Shown piece by piece: positions 18,518 to 27,969 of a DNA stretch of 64,000 nucleotides (its first letter is position 1; each line of letters opens with the position of its first letter). Under the pieces are notes generated by a model. It did not search any database, had not been told where the DNA came from, and was given only the letters and a program-made list of their open reading frames with translations. Both the position numbers and the translations under genes were made by a program. The DNA comes from CAVZXS01 sp963779325 (lineage in GTDB: Bacteria > Bacteroidota > Bacteroidia > Chitinophagales > Chitinophagaceae). Location of the stretch: positions 248,001 to 312,000 of the forward strand of contig CAVZXS010000011.1 in NCBI GenBank assembly GCA_963779325.1, given 5' to 3'.

Positions 18518-21500
18518 TTATTCAGTCACCACTCTTACCATACCCGCACCGTTGTATGAATGATACTCGCCATTATACATTGCATCAGCGCTTACAGGGC
18601 CCATCTTATAATTACCCGGCGATACCGCACGAACTGCATAGTAATAGGTTTGACGTGATGAAGTTAAGTCAACAAAAAAATGAATACGGTCATCACGTAC
18701 ATCCAATGCCGTGGGTGATGAAGCATCTTTTATCCACTCCATACCCGGTATTTCTTTTGTTCGCGGATTTTCTATTTCGAAACCGGCAGGCAGTAAATCA
18801 GTAATTACAATATTTTCAACAGCCGTTGAATAAGCATTCTCTAAGGTAACGCCGATAATGATTAAATCATTTTGTTTAAAAGTATTGCCGGTAATAGCCA
18901 GCCCGAAACGATTGTAAAATTTCTTCCGCACTTTTATATAGCTGTCTTCTTCTTTGTACGCACCACTTGTACTGATGCCTTCGGCCTGCCAGAAATAATA
19001 CAACTGTCCGCTGCCTTTCGTCGCAATTTCTATCGCGGTTCCTTTTAACGCATTCATATCGCCCCGCCAGTCGTTACCGTTAATGGTGGCCATTGTTTTA
19101 CCGTTTACTTTTATATCGGCCGTTACGGTTGATTTATTGGCGGCCCTTGCCAATTTGCCAAGCGCTAAAAACGAGAAGGCTCTTTCCTGTGTGCTTAACC
19201 AGTTCCTTCCTTTCAAACTTTGTCCCACATGTTTCGCCATTAAATTTATCTGTGCATTACCCGGGTCTGCATCAATTAATGCGTTCAATGCAATGGATTC
19301 ATCTCTTACTGCCGAATAGTAGCTGCCGCCGGTTTGCGTAACAGATTCCTCGCCGCTGAAAGCAGCAGGTAATAAACCGGTGAAAGATTTCTTATCTCCC
19401 GCCGCTGCATAAGCGGCCGATAAAAGATAACGACTGTCCAATGCCAGCAAGGAAGGATTGGCTTTATAATAATTCATAGCCGGCACATTACTGCGACCCG
19501 CCAGCGCCAATACATACAAACCATAAGTAACTTCTTTAGGAGCTATCTTTTTATTCTTATCGCGGTTGTAATAATAAGTAATCGTTTCTTTATTCTTCAA
19601 ACGGTTATTGATATAAGTAAGCATAGTTTCTAATAAACTGTTATCTACTTCAAATCCCGCTTTCCTTGCTTCTAATAAAAAATGCGCGGCATAAATAGTA
19701 GCCCACCAATCTTCTTTGCCCTCGCCATCCCATAGCGTAAGTGCTCCGTTATACAACTGCCGCATTTTTATTTTCCGTATCGCCTCTATAATATTTGTAT
19801 TGGCATTTATCTTTACATCTTTTTTTAATTGCATTAAATCGCTCATATCGCCAAAATATAATTGCGGAAACGCGGCGGATACAGTTTGCTCCGTGCATCC
19901 GTAAGGATACTGCACCAAATAACTTAACTGATCGGCCAACTCTACCACCGGCGAACGGCTTACCACCAATTGATAATTGGTACTGTTGGGAATAAAATCG
20001 CTGAGGCCGATGTTTATTTTTTGCGAACTCCCGCCCGCAACGGAACCACTGCCGGTAACTTTTTGCAAAGTAGACGGCGGACGAACCGAAATCTCTGTTT
20101 CGTCTGTAAACTTTTCGCCCATACCGCTTACTGTTATCTTTATTTTACCTACAGCAATATTGGGATCAGCCACTACCTGGAACAAGGCCCTTCCTTCGCT
20201 GTTTGCATTAAGATTTATTGTTTGCGAATTGCCGCCTGCAACTTTCAACGGTCCTTCTACAGTTATACTTGCAGAAACATTAGAAGCTTTAGAAGTCGTA
20301 TTGCTTAATGTTACAGGAACTGAAATAGTATCGGATGGACTTAGAAAACGAGGCAACGCCGTACTGATAACAATTGGATCAGCCACCGTCATTGCCGCTT
20401 CGCCATTTCCGAAGCCTTGATTTTTATACGCAACTGCCATCAATCTTACTTCGCCGCTGAATTGCGGAATATCAAATTCAAAATTAGCTACTCCGCTGCT
20501 GTTCGCCTTTGCAATACCACTCCAGTAGCTTACAATTTTTATCCGTTTGTTTTGCATCGGGTTCACTCTTTTATCCATTTCCAATTCGCCGTCGCCACCG
20601 GTGCTGCTCAGTTTACCTCTTACTTCAGGAAATAATAAAGGGTATAAATCATAGCCTGCCACCTGCAATGCTTTTTTCTGATAAAAATAATCATAGGGAT
20701 CAGGTGTTTTGAAACTGCTTACCTGTAATACACCATTATCAACCGCCGACAGTGTAACAAAACTTCCGGGAGCGGCTTTTACACTCACTTTTTGATGTGT
20801 ACGGGAGCGAACTGTTTTTTGTGCAACAATTTCTACAGGTATCTTCCTGCTCTTATCATCCACTTTTACACTTTTATAGCCATGCGCCACCGTCAACGGA
20901 ATATCTGACAACTCATGCGGTTTAATTAATGTAGCGGCAATATATACATTGGGTACATGATCGCCGGTTAATTTTAATTCTACCGAAGCTGTACGCTTGT
21001 CTACATTTATATATTGATGAGAAATTACTTTATCAGTTTCCATAGTAACCAATACGCGACCGCTGAAAGGAGTTTTTAATAATGCCTTTACTGTTTCGCC
21101 GATATCGTAAGACTCTTTGTCCAATTCAATATCAATATGCCCTTCATTATTTACTTCGAAAGAAGAATTATCGCCGCCCCAACTGCCGTAGCTGTAAAAA
21201 CTTCTTTGCACATAGCTGCTCGCCCCCGGGCGGGAAATTCTTATTTCATAATCGCCGGGAGAACGGGGCACAAAGGAATACATTGTATTACTGCCGACGC
21301 TAAACTCTTTTTCTTCCATCATTTTATCTTCCTTCTGACTTTCGTACCTGAAATAACTGCCGCTCTTGGTAAGCACAGTTCTGTATTCGTGTTTAATTAC
21401 TGTAATCTTGGCTGTGGAATTAACAGCGCCGCCATCTTTATTTACTGAAGCCAATTGAAATTTTATAGCCTGGTTCAACGGATAATAATAAGCCCAATCA

Positions 21501-23938
21501 TTTTTAATACCCAAGAAAACATCTTGCGTAAAAATATCTACACTGCTGCTCCTGCTTACGGGTCTGCCGGTTTCATCAAAAACGGTTGTATAAAAATTGG
21601 CCAGCAGGGTGCCCATATTTGCATACGTATCGGGTACTTTAAAAGTTTGTACCGCATTACCGTTATCGTCAGTCTTTCCCTGGTTTACTATTTTATCAAA
21701 AAAACTATTTTGATTGGCCAGGCTGAAATCATAGTCCGTATATTTTTCAGGAGAAAAATTTTTCTGTTTTACCTGTATTTCCGTTTCATAATTTCTGTTG
21801 GCAGCCGGCGGGCCAAAAAAGTTGGTCGCATTAATAGCTACATTGGTTGATTCGCCCGGGCGCAAAAATTCTTTATCGGGTTTAGAAGTTACTTTAATTC
21901 TGTCGGGCACAAATTCTTCTATCATAAAATTTTTAGCGCCGAGTAATACATCATTCGATGTATATATTTCCAATGAATAACTACCGGTAATGGCCGAAGA
22001 AGAAATATCAATATTACCTTCTGCTGATCCCTGTTCATTCAAATTTTTACGAAAAACTTTAAGCTCCTTACCATTCGGCATCAGGAATTTCATTTTAACC
22101 GGGATGTCACCGGGGCTTTTCCATTGCCTGTCGCGGAGTACCGCGGAGAAGTTTACCCTTTCGCCGGGGCGATAAATATCTCTTTCAGCATAAATAAATG
22201 CGTCGAGTCCGCTGTTGTTAATTCTTTTACCGCCTACTTCAAATCTTGATGTATTGACTCTTGTAGTATTAAAAGGCAGGTAATTAAAATCATCAGCTGT
22301 TTTTGCAATAATCATTGCGGGTTTAAATCCACTGAAGTCTTTTCGTGAGTAAGCAATCTGCGCTACGCCATCGCCATCGGTAGCGGCTGTACCAATCAGT
22401 TGGTTATTGGTTGCATATACAGAAATATTTACACCGCTTAATGAGGTAGCCGTTTTAATGGAATTGGCAAAGACAAAAAGTTTATCCTGTCCTTCTTTAG
22501 TAATCAACCCGATATCCGACATAGAAATAAAGCGGCTGTCTTTTACCCAATAGTCATTGGTAGAACGAACAACCACATGGTATACTCCTTTGAAATCGGG
22601 CAGGCGATCTTCAAACTGCGACATGTTCAGCAAACGGCCCGCACCGCTTTTGGCCAATGACCTTGTATCAATTTCTTTTTCATAAATCACATCGCCCAAT
22701 TGCGCATCGCCGCCGTAATCATCATAATATTCGCCTTCATACCCGTCATTATAACTCGCATAACTTGTATTGCTGCTTTCTTTGGGCGAATAGCCGTAGC
22801 GCTGCGCCATCAGTAAATTGTTTTCATAAATTTTTGAGATAATGATTTTTACTTTCGGAACACCCGTCAACTTTACTTCAATATTTTTTCCGCCGCGTTT
22901 GGATAAATAAACGGCTTTGCTGTTGGTGAAATTGATACTTGCTTCCAACTCACCAAACGCAATATTGCCTGAATAATCTTCTTTCAGTACACCGCCGATT
23001 TTACCGCGCAGGCCTTTGGCAATGGTCAACGCATAACTTTTTTCTACATCAAATGCGGAGCTCCTGATATCAAAACCATTATCGCTCAATTGAACGGCAT
23101 ATTTTAATTCGGGAGAAAATTTTACCAACGAAGCCAGGCTTTCACCCGTCAATTGCTGGCTGGTAGTCACATGCACCAATCCTTCGGTGCCGTCGTGTTC
23201 CGCTTCAATATTTTGTACGCTCAGCACATACGGCGACGGAATAGAAAACGTAGACACCATATCTTCTTTTGTAGATTCGTTACCTTCTTCAGGTTTTATA
23301 CCTTTATCAATGGTTACTCTGGCATCAAAATCTTTATCCTCTTGTTTCAGCCCGGCAATACGAACGGAGATTTTTGTATCAGGCGATAAAGTTTGCATAA
23401 CAAAATCCATTTTCTTGCCGTCCACTTCAATTTTCAGCCTGTCTTTTACCGTATTGGGATTTACCCTGTAATTAAAGTTCAGGTCAACCTGCGGCGCGGC
23501 CGATTTAGTATTGCTTTCGTCCTGTAATGTCCATATCACCTGCGCCATGTCCAGTGAAAGCTCCGGTGTATGAAAAGAAACTTTATCCGCGCCTTTTACC
23601 ACATCATATTTACTATAGTGCAATACATCGCTGCGAATTTTCGCTTTGTAAGCGGTAGCCGCAGCCAGGGGTCGTGATGGAGAGAAAACAAGCTGATCGG
23701 GGCTTTCCCAACGAAAGCGGCCGGGTATTTTAGGTTCAAAAGAAATATAGTCGGTAGAATCCCAAAGATTCACCATGGAATCTTTTACTAATGATTTACT
23801 GAAGCGAAAAACTAAATTGCCTAACTGCGGCACTTCGCCTTTGGCATTGGTGTAGTCCAGGTTAACGCCGTTGCGTTTACAGGAAGACAAAAAAATAGCA
23901 ACCGTTAGTATGGCTGCCGGTAAGTTTTTGATACGCAT
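18518..23938 (-). CDS. Bacterial alpha-2-macroglobulin lipoprotein with thioester motif
   Basis: I place the start at ATG 23938, giving 1806 residues, because a lipoprotein signal peptide with lipobox IFLSSC follows directly; the frame continues 13 codons upstream only to a TTG. The protein has repeated macroglobulin-type beta domains, then a bait-like and helical alpha-solenoid region. The thioester signature is intact: YPYGC1348-TEQ. In vertebrate and Enterobacterial relatives this Cys-Gln bond traps attacking proteases covalently. Late segments such as ITDLLPAGFEIENPR match the C-terminal receptor-like domain of the YfhM class. Anchored in the periplasm, it should protect the envelope when peptidoglycan or outer membrane is breached. 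It is divergent from the PBP1C gene, the classical partner of this family. A strong terminator follows. Confidence 0.92.
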   Translation of the reverse strand: MRIKNLPAAILTVAIFLSSCKRNGVNLDYTNAKGEVPQLGNLVFRFSKSLVKDSMVNLWDSTDYISFEPKIPGRFRWESPDQLVFSPSRPLAAATAYKAKIRSDVLHYSKYDVVKGADKVSFHTPELSLDMAQVIWTLQDESNTKSAAPQVDLNFNYRVNPNTVKDRLKIEVDGKKMDFVMQTLSPDTKISVRIAGLKQEDKDFDARVTIDKGIKPEEGNESTKEDMVSTFSIPSPYVLSVQNIEAEHDGTEGLVHVTTSQQLTGESLASLVKFSPELKYAVQLSDNGFDIRSSAFDVEKSYALTIAKGLRGKIGGVLKEDYSGNIAFGELEASINFTNSKAVYLSKRGGKNIEVKLTGVPKVKIIISKIYENNLLMAQRYGYSPKESSNTSYASYNDGYEGEYYDDYGGDAQLGDVIYEKEIDTRSLAKSGAGRLLNMSQFEDRLPDFKGVYHVVVRSTNDYWVKDSRFISMSDIGLITKEGQDKLFVFANSIKTATSLSGVNISVYATNNQLIGTAATDGDGVAQIAYSRKDFSGFKPAMIIAKTADDFNYLPFNTTRVNTSRFEVGGKRINNSGLDAFIYAERDIYRPGERVNFSAVLRDRQWKSPGDIPVKMKFLMPNGKELKVFRKNLNEQGSAEGNIDISSSAITGSYSLEIYTSNDVLLGAKNFMIEEFVPDRIKVTSKPDKEFLRPGESTNVAINATNFFGPPAANRNYETEIQVKQKNFSPEKYTDYDFSLANQNSFFDKIVNQGKTDDNGNAVQTFKVPDTYANMGTLLANFYTTVFDETGRPVSRSSSVDIFTQDVFLGIKNDWAYYYPLNQAIKFQLASVNKDGGAVNSTAKITVIKHEYRTVLTKSGSYFRYESQKEDKMMEEKEFSVGSNTMYSFVPRSPGDYEIRISRPGASSYVQRSFYSYGSWGGDNSSFEVNNEGHIDIELDKESYDIGETVKALLKTPFSGRVLVTMETDKVISHQYINVDKRTASVELKLTGDHVPNVYIAATLIKPHELSDIPLTVAHGYKSVKVDDKSRKIPVEIVAQKTVRSRTHQKVSVKAAPGSFVTLSAVDNGVLQVSSFKTPDPYDYFYQKKALQVAGYDLYPLLFPEVRGKLSSTGGDGELEMDKRVNPMQNKRIKIVSYWSGIAKANSSGVANFEFDIPQFSGEVRLMAVAYKNQGFGNGEAAMTVADPIVISTALPRFLSPSDTISVPVTLSNTTSKASNVSASITVEGPLKVAGGNSQTINLNANSEGRALFQVVADPNIAVGKIKITVSGMGEKFTDETEISVRPPSTLQKVTGSGSVAGGSSQKINIGLSDFIPNSTNYQLVVSRSPVVELADQLSYLVQYPYGCTEQTVSAAFPQLYFGDMSDLMQLKKDVKINANTNIIEAIRKIKMRQLYNGALTLWDGEGKEDWWATIYAAHFLLEARKAGFEVDNSLLETMLTYINNRLKNKETITYYYNRDKNKKIAPKEVTYGLYVLALAGRSNVPAMNYYKANPSLLALDSRYLLSAAYAAAGDKKSFTGLLPAAFSGEESVTQTGGSYYSAVRDESIALNALIDADPGNAQINLMAKHVGQSLKGRNWLSTQERAFSFLALGKLARAANKSTVTADIKVNGKTMATINGNDWRGDMNALKGTAIEIATKGSGQLYYFWQAEGISTSGAYKEEDSYIKVRKKFYNRFGLAITGNTFKQNDLIIIGVTLENAYSTAVENIVITDLLPAGFEIENPRTKEIPGMEWIKDASSPTALDVRDDRIHFFVDLTSSRQTYYYAVRAVSPGNYKMGPVSADAMYNGEYHSYNGAGMVRVVTE

Positions 23939-24487
23939 ATAAAATTTGGTTATGGTAATTTTGAAATGTGGTGTCAAATTAAATAAATGAAACCAAAAAA
24001 TCTAATAATAGATTTATTTGGGGAAAGAAAGTCAGCAATATAAAAGAGACTGTATAAATTCAGTATCGTATTTAGTAAAAAAAACCACCTGCCACCAAGA
24101 ACCGATTAAGCAATTGAAAGCATTCGATCTGTCCGAATACACTTTTACCTGATGCAGGCTTTCCCTTTATCCATAAAAACCCTGCATGGGAAATATAATA
24201 CTGTAAAAGTAAGCCTGAAATATTACTGAAAAAAGCACCGCTACGGCGGCAGACTCGAAGAGTCCATAAAAAAGAATTGAGAAACTAAGATAATATGATG
24301 AACAGGCCTTTTGCAAATTCGCGTAGGTAAATATTTGTTAATAGGTACATTGCCGCCGGGTAAAACAGTACAGGTATAGGAGGAAACAATATTATATTTG
24401 TACTGCCGCATTTATTGCCAAGTTTTAACCAAATGCCTCAAACCCTTTCGATAAAACGGGTAGGGGCAACAGAACCCGATAACTAAA
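23939..24487. other. Divergent promoter region between the macroglobulin and pbpC genes
   Basis: The 549-base region must carry two divergent promoters. A TATATTTG at 24393-24400 fits the -7 element for the plus-strand pbpC gene, but I see no TTTG at the matching -33 distance. A 17-codon frame, 24433-24486, ends just before pbpC. The rest shows no coding or RNA feature that I can support. Confidence 0.4.
24433..24486 (+). CDS. Possible 17-codon leader peptide upstream of pbpC
   Basis: ATG 24433 opens a frame encoding MPQTLSIKRVGATEPDN and stops with TAA at 24484-24486, one base before the TTG start of pbpC. The tight spacing would allow translational coupling, which could compensate for the weak TTG start and missing Shine-Dalgarno sequence. 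Short frames arise by chance, so this is tentative. Confidence 0.25.
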   Translation: MPQTLSIKRVGATEPDN

Positions 24488-26809
24488 TTGAAACTAAAAC
24501 TCACAAAGCAAAAGTTCATTCGCTTTTTAAAAAAAACGGGTATTGCCGTTATTGCGTTGTTCGTTTTATTTCTATTGCTTAATATATTTTTTCCGTTAAA
24601 AGATAAAATACAATATTCGGCCATAGTAACGGACAGCAAAGGCGATATTATTCATGCGTACTTGACGGCTGATGATAAATGGAGAATGAAAACCGAGCTT
24701 GCTGAAATTTCTCCTTTGCTGCGCAAAACTATTATTACCAAAGAGGATAAATATTTCTATTCGCACCCGGGTATTAACCCGATAGCTATTGTAAGGGCTA
24801 CGGCAAAAAATATTTTCCGAATGAAGAGAACTTCCGGTGCAAGCACTATCACCATGCAGGTAGCAAGAGCGTTGGAACACCGTAAAAGAAATATTTTCAG
24901 CAAAATCATTGAAATGTTTCGTGCATTTCAACTGGAATGGAAATACAGTAAGGACGAAATTTTACAAATGTACCTGAACCTGGTGCCGTACGGAGGTAAT
25001 ATAGAAGGAGTAAAGTCCGCTTCCAATCTCTACTTCAATAAAAATCCCGATCATTTATCGCTGGCAGAAATAACTGCCCTGTCAATTATTCCCAACCGGC
25101 CTTCCTCCCTGGTACCGGGCAAGAATAACGGTATGATAGTAGAAGAAAGAAATCGATGGCTGCGAAAATTTGCAAACGATAAAGTATTTACCCAAAAAGA
25201 AATTGAAGATGCTCTGGCAGAGCCCCTAATGGCGGAGAGAAGAACGGTGCCGAAATACATTCCGCATTTAGCTTATAAACTAAAACGCCGGGGCAATGAT
25301 ATTATTAAAACCAATATTGAATTAAACACGCAATTTAAACTGGAGAAAATTACAGAAGACCATACAAGAGCTTTGCGATTAAAAAATATAAAAAATGCCG
25401 CGGTAGTTGTTATAGATAACAGAACACACAAAGTAGTGAGCTATATCGGCTCATCGGATTTTAAAGACACCACAGACGGCGGACAGGTAAACGGCGCGGC
25501 TGCAGTAAGACAACCGGGCAGTACGCTTAAGCCGTTGCTTTACGCACTTTCCATTGACGAGGGGTTAATGACACCAAAAATGATGATGACGGATGTCGCA
25601 GTTAATTACAGCGGTTTTGCTCCCGAGAATTATGATAAAAATTTTAATGGTTATGTTACAATGGAATATGCGCTGGAACATTCGCTGAATATTCCTGCGG
25701 TGAAAAGTTTAAAATCGTTAGGAACAGAAAAATTAATTCAGAAATTATCCGATTGCGATTTTAAACAAATACAAAAAGATCAAAATAAATTGGGGCTTTC
25801 CATGATATTGGGCGGCTGCGGTACAACATTGGAAGAGTTGACCGGTTTATTTTCCGCATTTGCCAATGACGGGCTTTATATTTCGCCTGCATATACACAA
25901 GCCGACACCAACGGCAAAAGAGTTACGGTAATAAGCCCGGCGGCTAATTATATGATTAATGAAATTCTGTCGAAGGTAAACAGACCTGACTTTCCTTTGA
26001 ACTGGTCGGCCACTGAAAAGATGCCGAAGATTGCCTGGAAAACCGGTACCAGCTACGGAAGAAGAGATGCCTGGAGTATAGGTTATAATAAACGTTATAC
26101 AGTTGGTGTGTGGGTGGGTAATTTCTCCGGGGCAGGCGTACCCGAACTGAGCGGCGCCAATGTAGCAACACCTTTGTTGTTTAAAATTTTTAATACGATT
26201 GATTACGACAGCGATGAGCAGTGGTTTACACAACCCAAAGATTGCGATATACGACAGGTATGCAGCGAAACAGGTTTGCCGCCCTCGGATCATTGTACCA
26301 ATGCAGTAACAGATTATTATATTCCGCTTATATCATCGGCGAAGGTTTGTAATAACATGCAGGAAATAATGATCAGCCCCGATGAAAAAATTTCGTATTG
26401 CAAAAACTGCGCACCCGAAGCGGGTTACAAAAAAAAGTTTTATAAAATACTTGACGGCGATATGCAAGCTTGGTTCGGGGACAGAAGAATTGCCTATGAT
26501 AAAATACCCGCCCACAACGCCGAATGTGAAACTGTATTTAAAGAAGGAGCTCCTGTTATCGCATCGCCTTCGAGCGGAACTGAATATTTAATAAATAAGA
26601 AAAGCCCCGAGCCGCTGCAATTAGTCAGTAAAACGGGTATTGATGTAAGTAAAGTGTATTGGTACATCAATAATAAATTTTATAAAGCTTCCAACGCCGG
26701 CGAAAAGCAATTTTTTGTACCCGAAGAAGGTCCTGTAAAAATTTCCTGCACCGATGATAAAGGAAGGAACAGAGATATATGGATAAAAGTGAAGTATGTG
26801 AGTTTGTAG
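24488..26809 (+). CDS. pbpC: Penicillin-binding protein 1C
   Basis: This 773-residue bifunctional peptidoglycan synthase-like protein has a cytoplasmic basic start, one membrane segment (about 17-35), a GT51 glycosyltransferase domain with catalytic Glu86 (ITKEDKYF) and STITMQVAR (119-127), a transpeptidase domain with S345-T-L-K348, S399-L-N401 and K518-T-G520, and a C-terminal BiPBP_C-type domain (about 680-773). The insertion of Cys-rich RQVCSETGLPPSDHC ahead of that domain is typical for PBP1C. The start is TTG 24488: no in-frame ATG occurs before residue 67, and a stop lies upstream at 24461. It is divergent from an alpha-2-macroglobulin gene, the known partner pair. It acts in the periplasm on lipid II; a repair role is suggested for PBP1C in other bacteria. 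Confidence 0.93.
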   Translation: MKLKLTKQKFIRFLKKTGIAVIALFVLFLLLNIFFPLKDKIQYSAIVTDSKGDIIHAYLTADDKWRMKTELAEISPLLRKTIITKEDKYFYSHPGINPIAIVRATAKNIFRMKRTSGASTITMQVARALEHRKRNIFSKIIEMFRAFQLEWKYSKDEILQMYLNLVPYGGNIEGVKSASNLYFNKNPDHLSLAEITALSIIPNRPSSLVPGKNNGMIVEERNRWLRKFANDKVFTQKEIEDALAEPLMAERRTVPKYIPHLAYKLKRRGNDIIKTNIELNTQFKLEKITEDHTRALRLKNIKNAAVVVIDNRTHKVVSYIGSSDFKDTTDGGQVNGAAAVRQPGSTLKPLLYALSIDEGLMTPKMMMTDVAVNYSGFAPENYDKNFNGYVTMEYALEHSLNIPAVKSLKSLGTEKLIQKLSDCDFKQIQKDQNKLGLSMILGGCGTTLEELTGLFSAFANDGLYISPAYTQADTNGKRVTVISPAANYMINEILSKVNRPDFPLNWSATEKMPKIAWKTGTSYGRRDAWSIGYNKRYTVGVWVGNFSGAGVPELSGANVATPLLFKIFNTIDYDSDEQWFTQPKDCDIRQVCSETGLPPSDHCTNAVTDYYIPLISSAKVCNNMQEIMISPDEKISYCKNCAPEAGYKKKFYKILDGDMQAWFGDRRIAYDKIPAHNAECETVFKEGAPVIASPSSGTEYLINKKSPEPLQLVSKTGIDVSKVYWYINNKFYKASNAGEKQFFVPEEGPVKISCTDDKGRNRDIWIKVKYVSL

Positions 26810-26835
26810 GTTAAAATTATTTTGTCTTATAAAAT

Positions 26836-26868
26836 AAAATCTCCCCGCTGAAAACGAGGAGATTTTTT
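26836..26868. terminator. Bidirectional terminator between pbpC and the head-GIN gene
   Basis: AAAATCTCC and GGAGATTTT form a nine-base stem with a 13-base loop, followed by a T-run on the plus strand and an A-run before the stem, so it can end transcripts from both converging genes. Confidence 0.75.
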
Positions 26869-26884
26869 ATTACTTATATTTTTT

Positions 26885-27610
26885 TTAATCCGCTTTCGTT
26901 ACACTGCCTGCACCGCTTGTGCGTACATCTTTTTGAGCAGGGTTGCCTTTGTAGGTTACATCACCGGCGCCGCTTACACTGCCGGTTAGTTTTACAGAGG
27001 CAAAAACTTTAGCATCACCGGCCCCTGAAATTTGCAGGTTTGTATTTTCCGTCAGCAAATCATAACAATTAATATTACCGGCGCCGCTTACTTCCAGGTC
27101 AAAGTTGCGAGCCTTACCTTTTAATGTTATATCGCCGGCACCTGAAATATCAGTGGTAATGACGGGAGCATTTACGTCCATTTTTATTTCACCGGCACCG
27201 CTTACGGTAATATTTAATTTTTCACTATTGGTTATACTATTTTCAGTTTTTACTTCACCGGCACCCGATACAGCTATATTGTTATACGCCGGAGAGGAAA
27301 CATGTATCACTAATCCTTTTTGCGGTTTCAGATTATATCCTCTTTTTGTTCTTATTACCAATCTGTTTCCTTCATTGTACACTTCAATATAGGGCAGCAG
27401 GTTTTCATCGCCCTCTACTCTTACGGACAGTACGGAGTCTTGCTTTAATCTTACTTCAGATGAACCGCTTACCTGCAATGCGCTGAATGAAGAAGCGGGG
27501 CGTTGTTCTGTTTTTAAAACGCCGTTCCCGCTTACCCTTTGGCCGCCCATATAATGACAGGAAGAAATAAACAATGCCGTAATAAATGCGAGAGAAAGAA
27601 TCTTTTTCAT
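26885..27610 (-). CDS. Head-GIN domain (DUF2807) lipoprotein with seven SGAG repeats
   Basis: I start the gene at ATG 27610 (241 residues) because MKKILSLAFITALFISSC is a textbook lipoprotein signal; the open frame continues another 34 codons upstream without signal character. The mature part is a DUF2807 domain, named head GIN and predicted to form a right-handed beta-helix. SGAG occurs at residues 115, 137, 156, 175, 195, 213 and 232, about every 19 residues, i.e. at nearly one turn per coil. Earlier turns have SGNG (27) and SGSS (48). The family is abundant in Bacteroidota and its function is unknown; adhesion or envelope sensing has been proposed. It converges on pbpC with a shared terminator. 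Confidence 0.88.
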   Translation of the reverse strand: MKKILSLAFITALFISSCHYMGGQRVSGNGVLKTEQRPASSFSALQVSGSSEVRLKQDSVLSVRVEGDENLLPYIEVYNEGNRLVIRTKRGYNLKPQKGLVIHVSSPAYNNIAVSGAGEVKTENSITNSEKLNITVSGAGEIKMDVNAPVITTDISGAGDITLKGKARNFDLEVSGAGNINCYDLLTENTNLQISGAGDAKVFASVKLTGSVSGAGDVTYKGNPAQKDVRTSGAGSVTKAD

Positions 27611-27969
27611 GATAAGTGTGTTTTGGTTTGATTTATAAATTTCGGTAAAAAGATCATATAAATATAATATTAACAAAAAATGACTTATGAATTTGCAATA
27701 AGCAATTGGCAATTGGCAAAGGTTAATAGTTTAAAGCCGGGTTCAGCTTTTGTCAGTTTATACTTAACGTAATAATATTTTTTTATATCTGACGACGGAA
27801 TAAAGAAAAAGGTTACAGTGCCTGCCTGCTATTACGGAGTATTTCAGGTAATGTCGAAGCCCTTGATGCAGTACAAGAGAGTGACACCCATGCAGCCAGA
27901 TAGCAGCAAGGCAGCTGAGTAAATAAATACTTTCTTTCACATTTTATTACTGTACGTTACCCGATTATT
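27611..27969. other. Divergent region upstream of head-GIN and lptG-like genes
   Basis: The 359-base gap separates two divergent genes and should contain both promoters. There is an AT-rich stretch near 27640-27680 and a short direct repeat of CAATTGGCAA at about 27702-27720. No convincing TTTG / TAnnTTTG pair, RNA gene or coding frame is visible. Confidence 0.4.

Noticed and set aside
23939..23977. Extension of the macroglobulin gene to TTG 23977
   Set aside because: The extra 13 codons would place charged residues ahead of a complete lipoprotein signal peptide; ATG 23938 gives a standard lipobox distance.
27611..27712. Extension of the head-GIN gene to an ATG at 27712
   Set aside because: It would bury the lipoprotein signal peptide inside the protein. 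ATG 27610 is preferred.
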